Of a stretch of 64,000 bases of DNA, positions 44,674 through 55,380 are shown piece after piece. The position numbers were made by a program, and so were the translations under genes. The stretch is from positions 19,362,725 to 19,426,724 of the forward strand of contig NC_054748.1 in NCBI RefSeq assembly GCF_018143015.1, given 5' to 3'. This DNA is from Lytechinus variegatus. Its lineage: Eukaryota; Echinodermata; Echinoidea; Temnopleuroida; Toxopneustidae. Position 1 is the stretch's first letter; each line of letters starts with the position of its first letter. The notes under the pieces are model-generated. The model had not been told where the DNA came from. It ran no database searches and saw only the letters and a program-made list of their open reading frames with translations.

Positions 44674-46491
44674 TCACTTCTCAATCTTGTAATCATTAAC
44701 AAGGTTTCGAATGTGTCTTAGTTCATTTGTATACTCGTCAATGCTCACCAAACCTTCATCATGCTTCACCTTGGCTATCAGGATTGTATTCCATTGAGAT
44801 ACAGCAGCGTAAAGGAGACTACCCGGTTTCTTTAATTCATGTTGTACAGCACCCTGTTTGTCTATCAATCTGATAGCACCCAATGATGAAATGATCAGAG
44901 AACCATGGTAACTAGTGATTTGATATGGTACATACCCGTTGCATGGTATCTCCCTGACTGCTTGCCCACCTGCTGTTGAAAATACCTGGATCTTCTTGGC
45001 TTTCCAGTAGCTCACATAGATCAGATCATCAGCATCAACAGTGAGATCAGAATTCCCACCTTCATCTCGACTTAGAGTCTTAAACATTACATTCAATTGT
45101 GTGTACTCTGGTGTGTACAGTGTAATGTTGTTTGAAGTATCAATCACAACACATCGACCATCAGAAAGAAACCCTACCCCCGATATTTTAACATCCTTCA
45201 GAACTGTCTGCTGAAGCTGACCATCAGTGGAGAAGATTTTCATGCCACCTCTATAACATCCTACTGCCATCCTACCGTCTGGTGTACTAACCATGGCATT
45301 CATGATATCTTGAGCTGGCAAAGCAACCTTCTTTACATTATCAATGTTATAAGTAGGCAAAGAAACGTCCTTTTCATTAAATGTTTTATTAGTGGGTAAG
45401 GCGACGTTTCTTTCAACCACATTCACAATCTTTCCAAGGCCTAGCTCATCCACTCCAACATTTCTCTTGAACCTGACACTTTTCCCCTTTATGCCCGATT
45501 TCTTCGGCTGCTCGTAGTCAGGATCCTTTTGATCAATGACCTCTCGTAACTCTTCACACAGAGTGTCGTGTGCAGCCAAAGTATCCATATCTAATGGAAT
45601 CTTTATTTTGTTAGTTACCATTTCAGCCATGGTCGCCAACCGATTGATGTGCTTCTGGGCCGTGGTCTTCATACTTTCCAGTTCTTTCTTTACTCCTTCG
45701 GTCGTTTCCTTGACTTCTCTTACTAGACTTTCCCTCTTTACTGTCAACTGCCGGACTGCATCATCATATGCTTGATTGATGTCACTTGTACACTGTTTCT
45801 TGGCACTGTCAACACTTTTAGTCTGTTCATCTATAAAATCAATGTACTTCTGAAAGCATGATTGTTTCTTGTCCACCTTTGATTTAAGTTCTTCCATACC
45901 CTTCGTGTGTTTGTCCTCGTAAGCTGTTCCCTCGATGACCTTGTGTCCTTCCCCCGTATGTTCCATAACAACACACCTGAAGCATGTGAATCTCCTGCAG
46001 CTGGAACAGAAGCAACCCTCGTCTTCTTTTGGATGTTTCCTGCATTTCCGGTATTTACGGACTGAAACCTTCCCTGATGAGATCTCACTCATGGCAATGA
46101 CTTCATGATCGATAAAGCTCTTCCATTGAGAGTGCGTATTAAGACAAGAGGTGCAGAGATAGTTGCCACAGTCTTGGCAGTAGACAGCAGCATGGGATTT
46201 GTCATTTGATTTACAATTTGTGCACATCTGAGGATGGCCCTCCATATCCTCTATCAGACTCTTCAAAGCAAGATTTACCTGTAGTTTGCCGACATCTTGG
46301 TTTGGGACCTGGGTCACAGCTCTGCAGACAGGGCATCGGATCTGGCAGTTACCGTGACACTCTAAGAGGTTGTCCAGGCAAGTCTTGCAGAAAGTGTGAG
46401 AACAAGACAGGATCTTGGGATCGGTGAAGGTAGAAAGACACACTGGACACTCTGTACTCTGGGAGATGACAGTTTTTAATGCTTCAGCCAT
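44674..46491 (-). CDS. TRIM E3 ubiquitin ligase-like protein, copy 1
   Basis: 605 residues in one exon. RING C3HC4 finger at residues 15-56 (C15, C18, C30, H32, C35, C38, C53, C56), which in this family binds ubiquitin-charged E2. B-box 1 about 90-129, B-box 2 about 150-183 (C150, H153, C162, C165, C170, C173, H178, H183), coiled coil about 195-320, then a C-terminal propeller-like region (TPDGRMAVGC, GVGFLSDGRCVV, DLIYVSYWKAKKIQVF) like that of TRIM2/3-type proteins. The start MAEALK fits the family, and a splice acceptor (ATTATTTTTCAG) lies 21 nt upstream, implying a 5' UTR intron. Relative to copy 2 a TGA after KIEK removes the last 28 residues. No paralogue name can be fixed. Confidence 0.88.
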   Translation of the reverse strand: MAEALKTVISQSTECPVCLSTFTDPKILSCSHTFCKTCLDNLLECHGNCQIRCPVCRAVTQVPNQDVGKLQVNLALKSLIEDMEGHPQMCTNCKSNDKSHAAVYCQDCGNYLCTSCLNTHSQWKSFIDHEVIAMSEISSGKVSVRKYRKCRKHPKEDEGCFCSSCRRFTCFRCVVMEHTGEGHKVIEGTAYEDKHTKGMEELKSKVDKKQSCFQKYIDFIDEQTKSVDSAKKQCTSDINQAYDDAVRQLTVKRESLVREVKETTEGVKKELESMKTTAQKHINRLATMAEMVTNKIKIPLDMDTLAAHDTLCEELREVIDQKDPDYEQPKKSGIKGKSVRFKRNVGVDELGLGKIVNVVERNVALPTNKTFNEKDVSLPTYNIDNVKKVALPAQDIMNAMVSTPDGRMAVGCYRGGMKIFSTDGQLQQTVLKDVKISGVGFLSDGRCVVIDTSNNITLYTPEYTQLNVMFKTLSRDEGGNSDLTVDADDLIYVSYWKAKKIQVFSTAGGQAVREIPCNGYVPYQITSYHGSLIISSLGAIRLIDKQGAVQHELKKPGSLLYAAVSQWNTILIAKVKHDEGLVSIDEYTNELRHIRNLVNDYKIEK

Positions 46492-46609
46492 GGTTGGGTT
46501 TATAGAAGACTGAAAAATAATGATTACAAAACAAGATGAAGAATAATAAACACGTAAGGACCGTAGAATCTGCCATTTGACTTACATCACTGAGTAATAA
46601 AAGGATCGC

Positions 46610-46770
46610 GTTGGGTTTTGGAATAGGGAAAGGAAGGGGAGGAGCAAGGGGAAATTGGGAATGATAAAATGAGGGGGAGAGGAGAAAGGGGGATGGAAAG
46701 AGGAGCTTGGTACGATGGGAATAAATTGGGATGGTGAAAGGAAAGGAGTGAAAAGAAGAGTATTAGGAAT
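46610..46770. other. Purine-rich (GGGGA/GGAAAG) stretch upstream of TRIM, copy 1
   Basis: A G/A-rich segment on the + strand, also at 58,770-58,920. It lies in the presumed 5' UTR intron or promoter region; no defined site is recognised. Confidence 0.5.
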
Positions 46771-46804
46771 CATATTGCTTTAAAAAGAGTATGATTTTTA
46801 TAAG

Positions 46805-47125
46805 TTTATTTCCAATTAGTCTAATGCCATTTCGTCCAATTACCAAACTCCTTTACTATCATTTGGTCTAACATAAGCTAATCCACTATCCACATGGTCT
46901 AATTGCAATTTCTTTCACTCACCAGTTTATATAATAACCAGTTGGGCTAATAGCAATTAAGTCTGAAATCTAGTCTAACTGGACTTAGTGTTAATTGGAC
47001 AAAATAAATTAAAATGAAATGGATATTTATTTAGACCAACTGGTTATGAGACGAAATGGTAATAGACGAACTGGTGATTAGACGAAGTGATGATTGGACC
47101 AAATGGTTTTTAGACGAAATGTTTT
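46805..47125. repeat. Array of degenerate ~16 bp AGACGAAATGGT motifs, copy 1
   Basis: The right half reads AGACCAACTGGTTATG, AGACGAAATGGTAAT, AGACGAACTGGTGATT, AGACGAAGTGATGATT, GGACCAAATGGTTTTT. The left half carries the reverse complement forms (AGTCTAATGCCATTTCGTCC). So two opposed motif arrays flank a short centre. A few motifs recur past the LINE at 49,060-49,140. Confidence 0.75.
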
Positions 47126-47320
47126 TTTTCTTAAGTTTTTATTGGGTTTTCATAATTTTGTATAACAAATCACATATAATTAATACGAGTAATTTAAAAT
47201 ATAACAGAATAAACAAATAAGAAAAGAAAAACAGGCAGCATACACATTATTAGTTTACATTAGAAGAAGTACAGCTTATCAACAGATAATACAATTAACC
47301 ATGATATCCTATTAGTAAAG

Positions 47321-48367
47321 TTGTCACACTATGGTGTTAGAGGGAAAGCCTTGGAATGGTTCAGGAATTATTTATCGAATAGAAAACAATTTGTACAAAT
47401 AGATAATCACAGTTCTGCATTGCGACCAATAAATTGTGGAGTTCCACAGGGTAGTATACTAGGTCCCTTGTTATTTATAATATACATAAATGACTTTTAT
47501 AAATCTTCAGATGTTCTATCTTTCATTTTATTTGCAGACGATTCGACCTTATTTTATTCCCATGCGAACCAAAACACACTATTGTCTACTATAAATCGTG
47601 AACTGAGACATGTAGTTGAATGGGTTAAAGCAAACAAATTATCCCTTAACATCCTGAAGACAAACTTTATGTTATTTAGTAACACTTTGCAAAATCTACT
47701 TGGAGACATCCTTTTGGACGATACTGCTCTAAATAGGGTCTCTTCAACTAAAGTTTTAGGTCTCATGATTGACGATAAATTGAAATGGAACATTCATATT
47801 CAAAATATATCCAAAACTATATCAAGGAACATTGGTATAATGAATAAAATAAGACACTTTTTTCCAAAATCAACACTTTTTACACTATATTCCTCCCTAA
47901 TACTTCCCTATCTGAATTATGGAATAATGACATGGGGTAACGCCAACAAATATCTTACAGACAAAATTCTCATCTTACAAAAGAACATTATAAGAATTAT
48001 ACACAATGCTCCTCCTCGTTCTCATACTAACAATTTATTTTACAAGTCCAATATTTTGAAACTTCCAGATCTATTTCTTTTTCAAACAGGGCAATTTATG
48101 TACAAATTGAATTCAAACGAACTCCCAAACATATTAATTAACATGTTTACAAAAAATAACGCCATTCACAATTACCCAACAAGACAATCACTCCGTTTTC
48201 ACCTTCCCCGTACCCGCACTCAACTCGCACAAAAAACAATTTCCTTTTATGGTCCTAAATACTGGAATACACTCAGTCACGACATCATCAACTCCGTTAG
48301 TCTGAACTGTTTTAAAATCAAGCTAAAAAAGCACATTCTCGAATCTTATAGAGTAAGTCCAAATTGA
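47321..48367 (+). CDS. LINE reverse transcriptase C-terminal part
   Basis: 348 residues open from a TTG codon; the frame is open further upstream to about 47,276. Motifs: GVPQGSILGPLLF (residues 40-52), the catalytic FADD (71-74), SLNILKTNFMLF, LGLMIDDKLKWNIHI, then the downstream connection LPYLNYGIMTWGN and the terminal FYGPKYWNTL typical of CR1/L2/Jockey-like elements. The uninterrupted frame over 1 kb suggests a recent insertion. The exact clade is uncertain. Confidence 0.88.
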   Translation: MSHYGVRGKALEWFRNYLSNRKQFVQIDNHSSALRPINCGVPQGSILGPLLFIIYINDFYKSSDVLSFILFADDSTLFYSHANQNTLLSTINRELRHVVEWVKANKLSLNILKTNFMLFSNTLQNLLGDILLDDTALNRVSSTKVLGLMIDDKLKWNIHIQNISKTISRNIGIMNKIRHFFPKSTLFTLYSSLILPYLNYGIMTWGNANKYLTDKILILQKNIIRIIHNAPPRSHTNNLFYKSNILKLPDLFLFQTGQFMYKLNSNELPNILINMFTKNNAIHNYPTRQSLRFHLPRTRTQLAQKTISFYGPKYWNTLSHDIINSVSLNCFKIKLKKHILESYRVSPN

Positions 48368-48629
48368 GCGCTCAGGACCCAACTTCTCTCTTTCTCTCTC
48401 TCTTCTTTCCTCTATGTCCTTCCCTTTCATCTGCCATCACCCTTATTCCCCCCCCCCCCCCCTTCATTCTCTTTCATCCACACAGGTGCACCAGTCTTTC
48501 TTCTCGGTTATCTATCTTTTCACTTTCATCCATCATTTCTGTATTCCATCACAATAGCTTTCTTACGATTTTTTTTCTCGTTCTTGCATTTATACTTTAC
48601 CTACAAACCTGTCTTTTAACTTATTCTTT

Positions 48630-48673
48630 GAGGAATCCACACTCAACAAGCCCTGCTTTTTAGTGGATCCCTC
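48630..48673 (+). other. Conserved hairpin in the LINE 3' UTR
   Basis: GAGGAATCCAC pairs with GTGGATCCCTC (10 of 11 pairs) around a 22 nt loop. The related LINE at 59,617 has a 12 bp perfect stem with a different sequence at the same place (60,600-60,645). LINE 3' hairpins are known to recruit the element's own reverse transcriptase. Confidence 0.7.
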
Positions 48674-49149
48674 CATTTCCTCAACATTTATTAAAATAGT
48701 AAAGATTATATAATTATTATATTGTTCCGTGTCTATTGTATATATTTACTTATATATGCCACATTGTCATACTGTATATACTTGCATATTCATTTATATC
48801 TTTGTAATGATTTCTTTTGCTGTTAAAATTGATTTGAGTTGAAATGAAATAAACCAAACTGAAACTGAAACTGAAACTGAATACTTGATAAAAATGTAGT
48901 AAAAAACAGTCACTTTGTCTCTTCTCTATTCCTCATCTCCTAGTAAAGTCAAGAATGGAATAACAGAGGAATAAAATCATTTGATTCACCTATTATTAAA
49001 GATTAACAAATTCCATCCTAAAAAGGCATATTAAGTTTTCTTCAGTTACAAAAATTGATGTTGATGGACCGACTGGCATTAGACTAAATTAAGGTAGACC
49101 ATGTGGTGAGTGGAAGAATTGGCATTAGACGAATAGGCAATTTACCTTT

Positions 49150-49620
49150 TCATTTTCCACATTACTTCCGGGTTGGATAATAAGTCTGATCACCCCTAAA
49201 CAACGATCTTTGTATCATAATTTAATTGTTTCGATCCTGTCTGTTCATAGATAGTAATGTTACAATTTCTCACTGGTAACAATCGCTTATTATTGAAGAA
49301 AAATGGCAATCCAGTAATATTAAAGATATAATCATTAAACAAGCCATATCAATCAGTGTGTGATTTCAAATTCGACACGTTTCTGATACATATGGCATTT
49401 GAATGTGTAAAATATATACAGAATATCTTTGGAAAATACATGAATTACTCAATATACTTACATCAAAATGCTTATGTCCATTTAAAACGATATGTTTCTC
49501 AGTTTTATTGTAACATATTTAATCAGGATAAAGAGAAAACATGATCAGCCGAGGCTGTTTGACATCATGGTCCTGACAACACACACAGAATATATACAAT
49601 GCATAAAAATAATTTCTAAA
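49150..49620. other. AT-rich DNA without recognised features
   Basis: Unique-looking sequence between the end of block 1 and the next LINE. Nothing is supported in it. Confidence 0.4.
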
Positions 49621-49622
49621 AA

Positions 49623-50695
49623 GTAGATAGATAGATAGATAGATGGATAGATAGATAGATGGTTTTATTAAAAAAACAATTCATGGTAGCCCATAGGCTA
49701 AATTTACATTGTTTTACATTGTAAAGATCTTGTTACATGTAAGATTAGGTATATACAAAGACCATTTTGAACAACATGAAAATTTCAAAGTAAACTATCA
49801 ATATACAAAAATCATAAAAATACAAACATAAGCCTCCAAACCAATTAAGTTAGAATAATAAAAGATTGTGAGCCATGCATGTAGTAAACTACATGCATGG
49901 CTCACAATATAAAAAGATTTATAAGTGGTATGACCTAGACGAAGAACAGGATAAAAGAAAGAAGAAAGACGAGAGAGGAAGGTAAGAGAAAGAGGAGGGG
50001 GGAGGTGGGAGAAGGAAATAAAAGAAGGTCAGTCTATTAGAAAACAATACATATCATTTCATTAAACGACGGCTTTAAAATATTGGCATTTATACATACG
50101 TCTAAAAACTTCAAGAGAATTTGCATTTTGAATATCAGATGGGAGGATATTCCAAACCAAGCCACCAGCATATTTAAAACAACTCTTATTCGAGAGCAGG
50201 CTTTGGTAAAACGACGTTCAACGTATTGGCAAGTTTAGTATTAACAGAATGTCTTTCAAAAACCATTTCCACTTCATTGCACATTCGGACTGGGGCCTTT
50301 TCATGAATACAGTTATACATTATACAAGCTAAAAAGTAATCACGTCTGATATCAAGAGTTTGCCATTTAAGAGAATTAATTATATCAAGGCCATTTACAT
50401 AATAATCAAAATTGCCTGTTACTATGCGTGCAGCCCTTTTCTGTAATCGTAAAAGTGTATTTCTATTATATAAAGAACAGTTTCCCCATACGGAACAAGA
50501 ATAATCAAAGGTTGGTTGTATGGTGCATTTATATATTTTATTCAAATCAGCCTTGTTTTAAAATTTACTAATTTTCATTAGTGTGAATATTTTGTAACTT
50601 AAAGACTTAATTAAATATTTTATATGAGCATCCCAGCATAGTTAACAATCTAACATGATGCCTAGGTATCTTATGCTTTGATCGAAGCAATAGTA
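49623..50695 (-). mobile_element. 5'-truncated LINE fragment with GATA tail
   Basis: The 3' end lies at a (GATA)n tail at 49,623-49,661. The frame at 50,186-50,545 encodes IYKCTIQPTFDYSCSVWGN and LLRLQKRAARIV, the region downstream of the reverse-transcriptase palm. Further upstream IRYLGIMLD and HIKYLIKSLSYKIF are recognisable in the same frame with two stop codons, so it is inactive. Truncated near 50,695. Confidence 0.8.
49865..49908. repeat. Perfect 21 bp palindrome with 2 nt loop
   Basis: ATTGTGAGCCATGCATGTAGT is followed after AA by its exact reverse complement. It lies in the presumed 3' UTR of the LINE fragment. Confidence 0.92.
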
Positions 50696-50964
50696 TTATA
50701 CAGGGTCTAATAGCAGCAGTATTATATATTTTGGTTACATCAATTCATAATGGTGGTGCGTCGTGAATCGTGTGCAAATTTACAGTTGTTTACGAATTCT
50801 AGTTCAATATCAAACTATTTTTAGTGATTGGGAATTCCCAGTAACCTTTGACATGTTTCAGTTGTGCATTCATGTACTTTAATTCAGCGTAACGGTTGAT
50901 TCACGGGTTTTCTTTTTACCTGATTGAAAATAATCGAAATGTTTGAAGTATATTATTGACTTGT

Positions 50965-51655
50965 TTAGAGACAAAAAAAGAAAATAACGAAAAAATAATA
51001 GAGACAGAAGAAAATAAAGAAAGAAATGGTAGGGCGGAAAAGGAACATAAGAAGAAAGGAAGGAAGGAAGAAAGGATTCAATAAAAATACAAAAAGAAAG
51101 AAAGAGAAAGAAGGAAAGAATGAATGAAAGAGAGGAGAGAAGGAAGAAAAAAAAGAAAGGGGAAGGAATGAATAAAATAAATAGATCGAGAAAGAAAAAA
51201 AATGAAGAAATAAAGAAAGAATGAAATGAATAACGAAAGGAAGAAAGAAAGGAAAAAGAAAGAAAAGGAAAAAATGAATGAAAAAGAAAAGAAAGAAAAA
51301 GAAAGAAAGAAGGAAGGAAGGAAGGAAAGATAGAAAGAAAGAAAGAAAGAAAGAAAAGAAAGAAAGAAAGAAAGAAAGGAAAGAAGATATTATACGAACA
51401 ATGAGATTATGAAAAAGGAAGAAACAAAGTCATTATTGAAAAAAGAAAATAGGATTGGAAAAGAATGACATGAGAAAAAATGGGAAGAACAAAAGATGTA
51501 AGAAAAAACGTAATAGTTAAAAAGGGAAGGTGAGAGATAGAAGGAGAAAAGAGGAAAACAATAGGCAAAAAATGGAGGAGAAAATATAAGAAAGAAGAAT
51601 AGAAGAAGAAAAAAAAGAGAAATGAAAAAGCAGAAATTGATCTTACTTGGCTGGA
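50965..51655 (+). repeat. Polypurine tract with (GAAA)n runs
   Basis: About 690 bp almost entirely A and G, with AAAG and AAGG tetranucleotide runs. The open frames on the other strand are low-complexity artefacts. Confidence 0.92.
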
Positions 51656-51699
51656 GGCAAATTCTGATTTGACATTTCGTCTTTTCAAGATGGAATTAG

Positions 51700-52370
51700 C
51701 AGGGGCGGATCCCAAAAATTTTAAATGCGGGGGGGGGGGGCGTAACCCGCACCAAAGGTACGTCTTGTCGGGGGAATCTAGCTGGGGGCCCTCCCCAAGA
51801 AAATTTTGTAAAAATTAAGCCCCTCATGGTATGCGATTTCAGCGTTCTGAGGTCATTCATCTATAAGAAAATTTTCGATTTCATAAGTAAAAGGGCGTTA
51901 TGATATAAAGTTGCCATTAGAGGCTTGGTGACTGAAATCGAAAAATAAGATTGTGGTACGCATTAATCAATGTAGATATGGTAGAGTAGGCGTGATTTAC
52001 CAAGTCTTCTTCTTTACATCGTATGCATACTGTCAACCAATGAAATATTCCAACGCAGTAAATCCAATATAGACATGTCATATATTATGATGTCACTAAT
52101 TAAAAAAAAAAGCTTTCAGTGATGAGTAAGTTGTGTTTGTATATCAGCTAAAACGTGTCTGGTAGCGTAGTTTGCCTTCATGTGAACCAACTGAATGCGG
52201 TCCCGTTGCGGGTAGGCCTGTGGGATTGGACCGGGCGATACGAGGTCGTTAATTAAACATGGGTATGATACCTCATTCTTCTGTTTTAAACGTTTCTTTC
52301 TACTTAAAAAGGACACCTTTTTTCTACAGGTTTCTCCAAAATAGGGGGCTCGGGCTCGCTGCCCCCTACC
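51700..52370. mobile_element. Degraded CAGGGGCGGATCC-family hAT-like element
   Basis: The left end CAGGGGCGGATCCC and poly-G run are clear. The right end is decayed (AAAATAGGGGGCTCGGGCTC, near 52,340). The right-end neighbourhood is shared with 60,765-60,817, where CCTTGGATCCGCCCCTG is intact. Confidence 0.6.
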
Positions 52371-52631
52371 TGATCTCGACAAAAAAGTAGTATAGGAATA
52401 TGTACGTGCCTAATTGGAGCGGGCTTATTGTAATAAGGAGGGTCCTCGGAGCGGGCTTCAGAACTACAAATGATTGTGAAAACGGGGGTTCTTGGAACGG
52501 GTCGCCTGCGTGTGAGTGCGTGATACTCCAGAATTGAAATACAATTATTGGAACAAATAATAATAAGGGAAAATTAGACAAAACCATGCTGGAAATCTCA
52601 TCAAAAACGTAAAAGGACAAACAACGTTATG

Positions 52632-52835
52632 GCCTGGTCACACCGCCCGATCGTTGTTGGAGCGGTCGTGGAGCGGAGAGAAAAAATCATCACCGCTCGC
52701 TACCGTTCACCATTTTCGATTTCGATTGTTGTTTTTTTGTTTTCGATTTTTTCCCCAATTTTGTGAGAGAAATTCGACCCTCTCTCCCTACCGCTCCACA
52801 ACCGCTCCAACAACGCTCTGGCGGTATGACCAGGC
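52632..52835. mobile_element. 204 bp MITE with ~46 bp inverted ends
   Basis: GCCTGGTCACACCGCCCGAT and GTTGTTGGAGCGGTCGTGGA at the left match the inverted right end (GCGGTATGACCAGGC). The paralogous segment at 60,930-60,950 lacks it, giving an empty site. Flanks suggest a short TTATG-like duplication. Confidence 0.85.
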
Positions 52836-53039
52836 TTTTATGACATTTTAGATTCTGCAGTATTTTTGTGAAACAGGTTTTTTTAATTTTATACATTTCG
52901 TCTTGCGCAATGAGAAGCCGATGATATTGTCTTTCCGCTTTTGTGTATTTTTTTTCAATACAAGAAATATTTTATTTTTTAATCAAAGGGATGTTGAAAA
53001 TTAGATTAGGCTTATTTTGTACAATAGCCAGGATAGTAG

Positions 53040-53244
53040 TAGTAAGGGTAGTAAGTGGGTAGAGAAAGCGAAGTAACAAAGAGAAAAAAAAGAAAAGACT
53101 GAAGAAGAAAAGATGATAGGAGGGAAGAAATTAAACAGAAAGGGGAAAAGTAGAACAGGAAAAAATGAGTGAGAAAAAAAGCAAGAAACAGATAATAAAG
53201 AGAGATAGAGAGAGATGATAAAAGAAGAAAAGATGGAAAACAAA
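53040..53244. repeat. Purine-rich tract before block copy 2
   Basis: About 200 bp of GAGAAAA-rich sequence ending at the junction AATCAAATAATAATATGTTCC where similarity to 40,430 begins. Confidence 0.8.
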
Positions 53245-53664
53245 AGAAATCAAATAATAATATGTTCCTCCTTCTCCCTGGCGAACATGATTGGGGCATT
53301 CTCACAATCATTTCACAGACGCTTTCTATAACACAGAGAATCTTTTGACCATAGCTCTTCATAACAAACAGCCTTTGTCGAAAATTGGTGAATCAAATCA
53401 ACAGTGTCGTCTTGGATTCTGACTAGGCAAACGACACATTAGTTATATTTCATCCGGTCCGAGTCTTAAGACGATGTAGGCCTACTGTCACGGTCCACCA
53501 ACTTTCGACAATGACCTCTAGTCTGTCCTTTGTAATTTGACAGGCATTTTTAATAGATTCCCAATGTTCCAGAAAGGGTTTCCTCCTTTCCATATTTATC
53601 TATTGAAAAATCTCAATCTTTCTTTCCTTCATTCCTTTCTTCTTCCCTTTATTTCTTTATATAT

Positions 53665-53893
53665 GCCTTTCTTTCCTTCTATCTTTCTCCCTTTTTTGTT
53701 CTATTCTTTTTTCTGAACAAGTCAATACTATACCAGTGACATACAGATTACTATTTTTTTAAACTTTTATTGATTAATCAACTATAATAAAAGTTTAAAA
53801 AAAATAGTAATCTGTATGTCACTGGTATAGTATTGACTTGTTCAGAAAAAAGAATAGAACAAAAAAGGGAGAAAGATAGAAGGAAAGAAAGGC
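53665..53893. repeat. 107 bp near-perfect inverted duplication (copy 2 only)
   Basis: Left arm 53,665-53,771, right arm 53,786-53,893, 14 nt spacer; the only arm difference I see is a one-base change in an A/T run. In copy 1 the left arm is present once (about 40,835-40,945) and the following sequence is different, so about 110 bp was copied in reverse here. Confidence 0.92.
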
Positions 53894-53899
53894 AAATAT

Positions 53900-55380
53900 A
53901 CGAATGATATTTTGTTTCATTAAATCGCTTAAAGAAACAAAAACAATAACAGTAATAATATCAGCCAAATTACAGCAAATATAAATTATGATATTCTGTT
54001 ATTATTATATTACTACTCTTTTACAGATTTTGAAATTGCATTTCATTTATTCACTTTAAAACGTTTACATTGTAATGTTTGGTTTCGTACATTTTAAGAA
54101 AATTTCTAAAAGTTATTATGTATATTATGATCAAATTGATGATCAAATCTTTTATAGTTCCTGAAAATGAAGAACATAATTGATTTTACTTTTTAATAAA
54201 CTCATTCTACTTGTAAACTCGACATATCGTATTGTATAGAGCTGTATACTGTGAACTTGGTTCTTAAATACTGACATGTTATTATATTTATACATTTGCA
54301 CATCATTGTTCTCGATCATACTTGTGCAAATATAAACAGTTGCATTCACAGTGCTCATACTTTCCTTCTCAATTGTATAATTAATTAATGACGTTTTCTC
54401 TTCATTCTGGATATAGTGCATGATTCTTGATGAAAGAGAATTTTTGCTAAAATATGTTTACCCGTAGACAATCCAATTACTTATGATATTACAGTTTCAT
54501 TTTTTTTCCACGGTAATAGCAAGTCATATCTGACGTGATCTTCTATCGAATTGAATCATTTTTAAAAGGCGAAATCCGAAGCAGAAATTTGAAATTATAT
54601 TATTGAATAATTATCCAAACTTAGAAAGAATGTAACAATTTGATTGAGTTATACATGTATTGTTCTTTCCTCAAGATTTTTACGACCACGGGGAAAAGAA
54701 GAAAAGTAAATGAAACTAAAAGGCTAAACATATCATTGTCTGAATATTATGTCGAAATCTATCACAAAATTAGATGTTTGCACTGTTTCGCTCGCTCCCG
54801 GCTTTTAGGAATTTTGCCCCCTCAAAAATTTTCATTTTGCTCCATTTGATTTCGTTTATTTTTTTACAAAGTTATAATATATGCAAAACAATATATAAAT
54901 ATAGATTTGATATAGTGATGGACCAATGAAAAGTTCTTCAGACTTCTATGGATGGCAAATATCGACATCCATTGTCTCATAAAAACTGCAGTTTTACTTT
55001 ACATTTCGTGCCATTGCCTGAAATACAATAACCTATTCTCCGTAAAGCTATTCTATTTCACATTCGAGTTATTCCATATAATTGCATTTTCAAATTAACT
55101 TTATTCGAATACATCAAAGAAGTGTACATCACATCGGTTCTATATCAAATACAGGTTAAAAAAATACACAGTATAAGCATGTTCTATAACGGAGAACGTT
55201 GTTTTTATCATAAGGATCATGATTTTGCTTCATATCTGCGTGATCAATGCATACAATATGCATTACAAGTAAATAGTACAGCATACCGTCTTTAAAATGA
55301 ATGGTAAATATTACACTTCCACCATGGTTATTACTAGTTAAATATGAAGTATATGTTTATGAATAGAGAATTATTTGATT
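53900..55380. other. AT-rich non-coding part of block copy 2
   Basis: Parallel to 40,985-43,190 without the MITE dimer. No gene recognised. Confidence 0.5.

Larger units (their letters stand above)
47281..48881 (+). mobile_element. 5'-truncated LINE (non-LTR retrotransposon), copy 1 only
   Basis: It begins inside the reverse-transcriptase palm (INHDILLVKL just upstream of 47,321), so the N-terminal part and endonuclease are missing. The 3' UTR carries a hairpin (48,630-48,673) and the element ends in (ACTGAA)n near 48,881. Its insertion interrupts the duplicated block, where copy 2 lacks it. Confidence 0.88.
40430..49100. repeat. Tandem segmental duplication carrying TRIM, copy 1
   Basis: Starts AATAATATGTTCCTCCTTCT and matches the block starting about 53,245 through the TRIM gene and beyond, in the same orientation. 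Private to this copy are a MITE dimer (42,166-42,903) and a LINE (47,281-48,881). Confidence 0.9.

Noticed and set aside
45536-46427. Frames on the + strand and in the other - frame across TRIM copy 1
   Set aside because: Shadows of the TRIM coding sequence; the same holds for 57,802-58,011 and 58,392-58,583.
51407-53362. Phe/Ser/Leu-rich - strand frames (51,407-51,715; 53,001-53,362)
   Set aside because: Reverse strand of polypurine tracts; low complexity.
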